DNA of 60,000 nt, from NCBI RefSeq assembly GCF_963678635.1, contig NC_087070.1:36647109-36707108 (forward strand), given 5' to 3'. Source of the DNA: Symsagittifera roscoffensis. Its lineage: Eukaryota; Xenacoelomorpha; Acoela; Convolutidae. A program made the translations under genes and the position numbers. The notes beneath the pieces are model-generated. The model saw only the letters and a program-made list of their open reading frames with translations. It was not told the DNA's origin and did no database searches. Shown piece after piece: positions 55,115 to 60,000 of the stretch. How positions within the stretch are numbered: the first letter of the stretch is position 1; every line of letters starts with the position of its first letter.

Positions 55115-55822
55115 GTGACCTTCATGGAGAGGACATGGGACGTGATACGCAGATACGGGACGCAGTCCATAATGAAGGTGGGACTAAACCAACCCATCAT
55201 GCGCGAGGTTCTGGAGAAAATAGTGAACTCTGTAGAGTCTGATGTTCTGACCGAGTCAGTTACGGAGGACAGTGCCAATGATCAGCAGATCACGAGGAAG
55301 TTACCCGTCAGACGAGCTAAAAAAAAAGGGCTGAAGCGGTTGAAGGGAAAGACCGGAAGCAGAGCCGTGAACCAGAAAGTGGTGAGGTCAAAAGCGAGTA
55401 CAGTGGTGGCCTCCTTGGCAGGAGTAGCTCATTAAAGTGAAAGTGGGCAAGGAGATGGTGCGATGCTTGTCGGGGGAGAAAAAGAAAACCTGATACCCCC
55501 TATGTTTTTGGCTGGTTTAACCACAACGGCCACGAGGTCAAAGAAAAATGCACGGACTCTGGCGGATACTAAACTGGAAATGGAGGTCATCAGTCAGTGT
55601 GGATCTGGAGGACTTGATGATTACAGGCCCTCGCGAACCAACATGGCCCGAATGAGGCTGGAGGGACAACACGACGTGGTCGAGTATAGTCGAATCACTG
55701 TACCAGACTCAGTCCACATGGGAGATCCGGCAGGGGGTTATGTGGAAATGATGAAGGCGAGGAATTCCGTGAGAGGGCACCTGATGGCTTGGAATGAGAG
55801 CAAGCCATGCAGGAGTATCTGA
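55115..55822 (+). pseudogene. ORF2 basic region and following segment, element B
   Basis: Same frame as the 925-codon segment. 55115-55435 ends in a strongly basic stretch (LPVRRAKKKGLKRLKGKTG), a possible nucleic-acid-binding or nuclear-import patch. A TAA at 55433-55435 separates it from 55463-55822 (TDSVHMGDPAGGY-like, DDYRPSRTNMARMRLEGQHD). A frameshift at about 55807-55822 follows. No known domain. Confidence 0.5.
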
Positions 55823-56973
55823 GGGAGCTGACGGAGAACTCCAACTTGAACCGGAAAGAATACGGCACGGTGATGTCCTCGGAAGCAAACGAAAATGGCC
55901 TGGAAAGACTGCTAGAGATCTCTTGGAGGGCGGCTCTCCAAATATACTTTGAGGAGACGATGCATGCGCCGGCGACGGTGGCAGAATACCTAGCCTATCC
56001 ATGTACCAGGACTGAATTGCAGGTACGATTGGCCTGGTGTTTGATGGGAATTAAGAAGGCGGAGTATGAAGCCAACAACGATTCGAAATCAAAGGAACAG
56101 GAACTGGAATTGATGGAAGCCCTAGGAATGTTGATTTCTAGAGACGATTCTGCGATAGCCTGGGCTAAGCGTAAGGATGCCCTTTGCTTCGTAAGGTTCG
56201 TGGTGGATCGTATCCCCACTCCTGTATTGGGAGAATGCATAAAAACCATTCGGTAAGGGGGAGTTGATGGTGAACGAAACTTCCTGAGGGCACTCCTGGA
56301 GCTGTATCAGGACATGCCGCTAGCCATACCAAACAAGGAGTTGAACGATATGGAGAGCTACCGCCGGTTGAAAGAAGTGAGAAGATATTCCAACAAGGAG
56401 TTGAAAGTGAGCCGGGAATTAATTGAAGCGGTCAGGGGGCAGAAAGACTATACGACATTGGGTAAGTTGAAGTCGTTCCAATATGTGTCTGGCATACCGG
56501 GAGTGGCGTATAATCCCTTCGTGAATGAGGAAGCCACGGAAGCGTACTTCGACTATGAACAAGTTATAGTACTCAATTTCTGGCTAGAGCGAGTCAAAGA
56601 AACTGGCATGTTGATGGTGGAACAACCCAAGCTGGGTATTGTTTTGGAGGAACGAGTGGTCGAACCCTCGGTTCCCGAGCTGAAGGTGCAAGTGAGTTTT
56701 GATTGTGGTTCTTGGGACGGTCCCTTGAAAACCAGCTTAGTAACCATGTGGGAACTCATGAAGCCTTCTTGGTGTCCACATCCAAACGCCGGTTTAATCT
56801 GGGATATGACGGCAGATATTACGTTGGACTTGGATGATGACGCGAGTTTGCACGATCTGGCCATGATACACCATCTGCTGGCCATAAGAGTAACGAAGCA
56901 GAAAAACAACCCATCCACGGAACCATCCGAGGGAAGTGCATCGAGTGACTGGCTGAGACAGACACCTGTCTAG
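55807..56973 (+). pseudogene. ORF2 C-terminal region 1, element B
   Basis: 55807-56256 (ISWRAALQIYFEETMHAPATV, ELQVRLAWCLMGIKKAEYEANN, FVRFVVDRIPTPVLGECI) ends at TAA and continues in frame at 56314-56973: RRYSNKELKVSREL, YVSGIPGVAYNPFVNEE, YFDYEQVIVLNFW, LGIVLEERVVEPS, WELMKPSWCPHPNAG. The second half matches A 32792-33595. Function unknown. Confidence 0.58.
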
Positions 56974-57060
56974 CTCACAATAGTGGGATGGACGGACATA
57001 TATGCGACTCGGAACATTGCTTGATCACGCCAATTGGCACAACTTTATGGGAGGTTGAGC

Positions 57061-57606
57061 ATGTCAGATTAGAGTGGAATGGAGTTGATCGCGGACTGTC
57101 ATGGAGTAACGGAGGTAAACTTGATCAATGACTTGGGATTTTGCAGCATGACAAGCTCGATAGAGTCACTGGAGCTCCTAGAGCGTGCCCATGAGCTAGT
57201 GACGTCCCTCAGCGTGGAAGTATTCCCTGGAGCACTACAGACAGAGCAGAAGATCGGAGGCTGGTGAGAAGCTCTGGAAAACGAAATGGACTTGAAGGAT
57301 AGTGAGGCCTATCATAGACCTTTTGGCTCGAAATATCTGGTGGGTTCGAGCTCTGCACCATATTGCAATATATGATACCCTACGCACATGGTAGTGATGG
57401 ATGCGAGGACACAGCAGGTGTTGGTTGACCAACTCTTCTCTGTGCCAAAGTGCGTGAGGTTGGCCAGAATGTCGGAAAGGTCATATGATTTATTGGCAAA
57501 GATCATTCGGGCTGTCCCGAAGAGATCTGAAGGCGAGTTGCAAAACGTAGTGGGTGAAAAAATCATGAGATTGAACGAGGGTAATGTGAGTGAATTCCAG
57601 AAGTAG
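57061..57606 (+). pseudogene. ORF2 C-terminal region 2, element B
   Basis: Same frame as before, with stops at 56971, 57265 (TGA where A has Arg) and 57375 (TGA where A has Arg), and 57604. Blocks MELIADCHGVTEVNL, LSVEVFPGALQTEQK, YLVGSSSAPYC, VDQLFSVPKCVRLARMSERSYDLL. Two of the stops fit CGA to TGA changes. Confidence 0.58.
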
Positions 57607-57660
57607 AAGGCGATTGGAGCGTTACCCATTGAGTTTCCCACCATAGAAGGAAAGGACGAG

Positions 57661-58500
57661 GTGCATAGAAAAATGATGGAAGTGGAACCGTTGCTGGGAG
57701 CCTCAGGGTATCGGACCGGAAGGAACATACTAATGACCCATGGGGAGTATCCTTGCCACTGCCTGGCGCAGACGTTGTGGTACCCCAAACGCGGGAATCT
57801 GGTATTAATGTGGGACGTGGAGGAGTTGTACTCCACGGGGTTGCCCGATCAAAATCAACGAGTGTCGATTGTGGTGGTGAGTGCCATGCTGGCGGTGAGG
57901 TGGTTAGAAGCCAACGCGGGCTCATGTGAGCAGGAGACGGCCGTGCCGACTCCTGAGCAGCTAAGCAACGTAAAGATGAACCGCAACTTAGACCTTTTCA
58001 GAACCACCTGCAAGATTCTGAGAATACCCAAAGCCATTGAAAGAATATGGTCAAGGCAAAGATTGATGCCTTGGTTCCGTGCTGTGATGACGTCATGGAT
58101 GTATGAACGCGCGAAGCGTCATATGTCTAGGAACACGGAAGCCTATCAATCGTTCCAGCTTGGTATAGGACCGGGAGCCTATAAAAGAGCGTTCTTAACG
58201 CACCGAAACGCTGTTACCACGGCGGTGAAGAGAGTAGTTGGAGCACCTTGTGTAACTGAAAATGAAAAGAAAGAGGTCTTACGAGCTGACCTAGAACGGA
58301 ATGTGAGCCTGTGTCTTCACAACAGCTTTTGCAGGAATCGGGATCAAAAGGTGAATGTGGACTTGCTACCTTGTTGCAAACCGAGGCTGTTGGAACAGGA
58401 GAGTTGGGAGACAGCCCGCAACTCTATGGACATCTTGGAAAAAGTTCTAGAGGACAGTGAAACTGAAGATCAGGATGAAGAAGCAATGAAACAAGGATGA
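57661..58500 (+). CDS. ORF2 C-terminus of element B
   Basis: 279 open codons ending at TGA 58498-58500. Blocks: MMEVEPLLGASGYRTGRN, YPCHCLAQTLWYP, GNLVLMWDVEELYSTGLP, VVVSAMLAVRWLEAN, DLFRTTCKILRIP, RLMPWFRAVMTSWMYERAKRHM, GPGAYKRAFLTHRNAVTTA. The Cys/His cluster DLERNVSLCLHNSFCRNR..LLPCCK and an acidic tail follow. All of it is conserved in A (34260-35100). The C-x-H-x3-C ... CC set could be a metal site. No family recognised. Confidence 0.58.
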   Translation: MHRKMMEVEPLLGASGYRTGRNILMTHGEYPCHCLAQTLWYPKRGNLVLMWDVEELYSTGLPDQNQRVSIVVVSAMLAVRWLEANAGSCEQETAVPTPEQLSNVKMNRNLDLFRTTCKILRIPKAIERIWSRQRLMPWFRAVMTSWMYERAKRHMSRNTEAYQSFQLGIGPGAYKRAFLTHRNAVTTAVKRVVGAPCVTENEKKEVLRADLERNVSLCLHNSFCRNRDQKVNVDLLPCCKPRLLEQESWETARNSMDILEKVLEDSETEDQDEEAMKQG

Positions 58501-59199
58501 TTGAAACAAAAGGAGAAGTGAAGACGTAAACAAGAGAGGGAGAGAAGGAGAAAACTTGATTGTCTTTGTGTGTTAAAACTTGAACTAATCAACCAAGTTT
58601 GATTATTGAAATTGTTAAACTTTCTGTTTTGATTTAGTTTGGTCAAACCAAACTTTGAAAATTGTTGCAATTGTTCAAATTGTTGAAAGAAAATTTTAGT
58701 TGTGCTACTTTTGTATATATATAGAACATAGGTGAGTATATTTACCTATTTAAACACGACTGATGTTTTTAACCTGTGTAAGACACGTGTTCACTGTGTG
58801 GCGATCTGGTAAGTTTGGGTAAACTCGCTCGAAGAGGGTGAGTGACTCAATAACTTTCCTAGCCACAGAGTTTCTTAGTTTTATTATCGAAGAGGACTGC
58901 ATAGATAACTAATTATACCTAGTGAGTGACATTAAGTTAATTTTAACGGGTGCATGGCCGTGCCACGTCCCAATTTTTTAATCAGCAAGAGCGAAAAGAA
59001 GTTTTATGGCAAAAATTAATGTGAAAATGTTGAAAGACAGTGAGATGTAGTATGATGCCATTTGTGACCCGTAGTGAGTTGAGATGGCGTAGATAAATTT
59101 CATTTTGTTATGCGATTTGTAAGATTGATTATAGAGAACTGGAACACTACTTGACGATAACCCGGTGTTATGCGATCAATAGAGACATTGATGGGGACT
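58501..59199 (+). other. 3' untranslated region of element B
   Basis: No ORF. It contains T-rich and (ta)n runs (58711-58722) and blocks conserved with the A 3' UTR: the identical 20-mer gatgtagtatgatgccattt at 59044-59063 and the ccacagagtttcttag block near 58862. Confidence 0.6.
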
Positions 59200-59211
59200 G
59201 TCCCGGGAGTA
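59200..59211 (+). promoter_or_regulatory. Polypurine tract of element B
   Basis: gtcccgggagta abuts the LTR start TGTG at 59212. It corresponds to gttcggggagta in A, with a C interrupting the purines. Expected primer site for plus-strand DNA. Confidence 0.6.
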
Positions 59212-60000
59212 TGTGCCATTCGGTCAGATTGGCACAGCGCAACCTTCCAACGAAGCACGAATCAGAGAGAAAAGGCCTTAACAGCGAAAAAGTGCTAAAA
59301 AAGAGGGTCGAAGTATTCTGAAATTTTCTATTTTTTAAAATTTCGATCGTCAAGTTGATATTCTCAGAAGTACAAAAAACGGCCATTTTGACCAAAAAAG
59401 CTGAGAAAAACAGAACAACAGCAAATCTAGTGAAAAACAGTCGCACGAGAACGATAGAAAAACGAAGCCTCTTATCGTGGCAATCACGCACGATAAGACC
59501 CTTAGTGGAAGAAATTAGTGGGGAAGTGGTGGAAAGCAGTACCCTCCCGTGCCACGAATTGGGAGTGATAACACTGTAGTAACTTGACTTTTTAGCTACT
59601 CTGATGCCATAGAACTTTGAATTAACACCGGTATTGTTTGATATTTTAGAATATGAGTAGCTTTGAAGAGGAAAGGGTCAATCCATCTCCAATGGATTTA
59701 ATACAGAACTGTCACCAAAAACATATTAAAAAAGGGTATTCGAGCCGTGTTTGTAAAAACAATCACGTAGTCTGAGGATCCGAGACTCAGCTATGTGGTT
59801 GCGTTCGCATGTAAGCGAAAGCTGATCAAAAGTCGTTTGACTGATGGCCTAAAAACAGTAACTTTTTACTTAGCCCTAAACAAACCCGAAAATCAACTGG
59901 CAAGGTCGAGACGGTGAAAAACGAGTAGGATTAAGGTAACTGACGCCTGCCAGTTGTTATTAGGTACTTTTTCTACGCTCCGTCGCTGTGTAGTATTTGG
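59212..60000 (+). repeat. 3' LTR of element B (cut by window end)
   Basis: Direct repeat of 37315-38189, beginning TGTGCCATTCGGTCAGATTG. About 5 percent substitutions by eye and two deletions relative to the 5' copy. Frames in it are not genes. Confidence 0.85.

Larger units (their letters stand above)
37315..60000 (+). mobile_element. Giant Gypsy retrotransposon B (3' LTR cut by window end)
   Basis: It starts with TGTGCCATTCGG (37315), and the same LTR start recurs at 59212. The homologous stretches 37315-38189 and 59212-60000 differ by roughly 5 percent by eye, plus two deletions (about 16 and 66 bases) in the 3' copy. Between them lie a leader, Gag, PR, RT, RNase H, integrase fragment, macro-like ORF and the 8.8 kb ORF2. 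With LTRs the element exceeds 22 kb, several-fold larger than a typical Gypsy element. Many stops and frameshifts, YVDV in RT and a half-deleted integrase make this copy inactive. Confidence 0.88.

Noticed and set aside
49697-58500. ORF2 as a classical envelope glycoprotein
   Set aside because: No signal peptide, transmembrane anchor or fusion-like segment could be seen in the readable parts.

Overview
The window looks like a repeat-rich, intergenic or heterochromatin-like stretch of a nematode genome, most likely Caenorhabditis-like. The basis is a very AT-rich background, TTTTCAG/TTTTTTTAG-type splice acceptors, two families of Ty3/Gypsy (Cer-like) retrotransposon remnants and small TIR transposons. 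No rRNA, tRNA, CRISPR array or convincing intact host gene was recognised. A 200-base run of N (18979-19178) is an assembly gap. Many frameshifts fall in homopolymers, so some breaks may be sequence errors rather than biology.

Layout. 1-4206: two copies of a repeat longer than 1.28 kb (1-1283, 2923-4206), separated by a segment with a TIR element nested inside a hAT-like element (1969-2455). A third, partial copy of the same repeat family lies at 17828-18205. 4.2-17.8 kb: AT-rich DNA with minus-strand remnants of a different Gypsy element. These comprise a Gag-like piece (about 7.2-5.9 kb), and RT (15.85-15.13 kb) followed by integrase (14.24-13.04 kb). There is also a short zinc-finger-like ORF (8561-8761) and several tandem repeats. 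18.2-20.3 kb: a duplicated AT-rich repeat around the gap.

20.34-60 kb, plus strand: two large, related, head-to-tail Gypsy retrotransposons. Element A (about 20.34-36.84 kb) is 5' truncated and has a 3' LTR beginning at 35933. Element B (37315 to beyond the window end) has a 5' LTR from 37315 and a 3' LTR from 59212. They share a gene order: Gag with zinc knuckles, retropepsin, RT, RNase H, integrase with GPY/F module, then a small ORF resembling an OARD1/TARG1-type macro domain. After a roughly 400-600 base gap comes a very long second reading frame (ORF2, about 8.8 kb in B). ORF2 encodes an N-terminal helical domain, a coiled coil, an SGNH/GDSL-hydrolase-like domain with its Ser, Asn and Asp-His blocks, a linker with three RLG motifs, a second G-x-N-D domain, and about 1,900 further residues I cannot assign. 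A retains YVDD and a D,D35E integrase core. B has YVDV and has lost half of integrase. A lacks about 3.4 kb of ORF2 present in B and carries an exact 1,543-base tandem duplication.

The most interesting material is the accessory coding capacity of this giant element family: the macro-like ORF and the SGNH-containing ORF2. Next are a -1 frame change at the same place in both divergent copies, a TTTGTCCGGGGAG motif that resembles the polypurine tract and recurs internally in different reading frames, and a covarying double hairpin in LTR-derived DNA. Both elements as assembled appear inactive.
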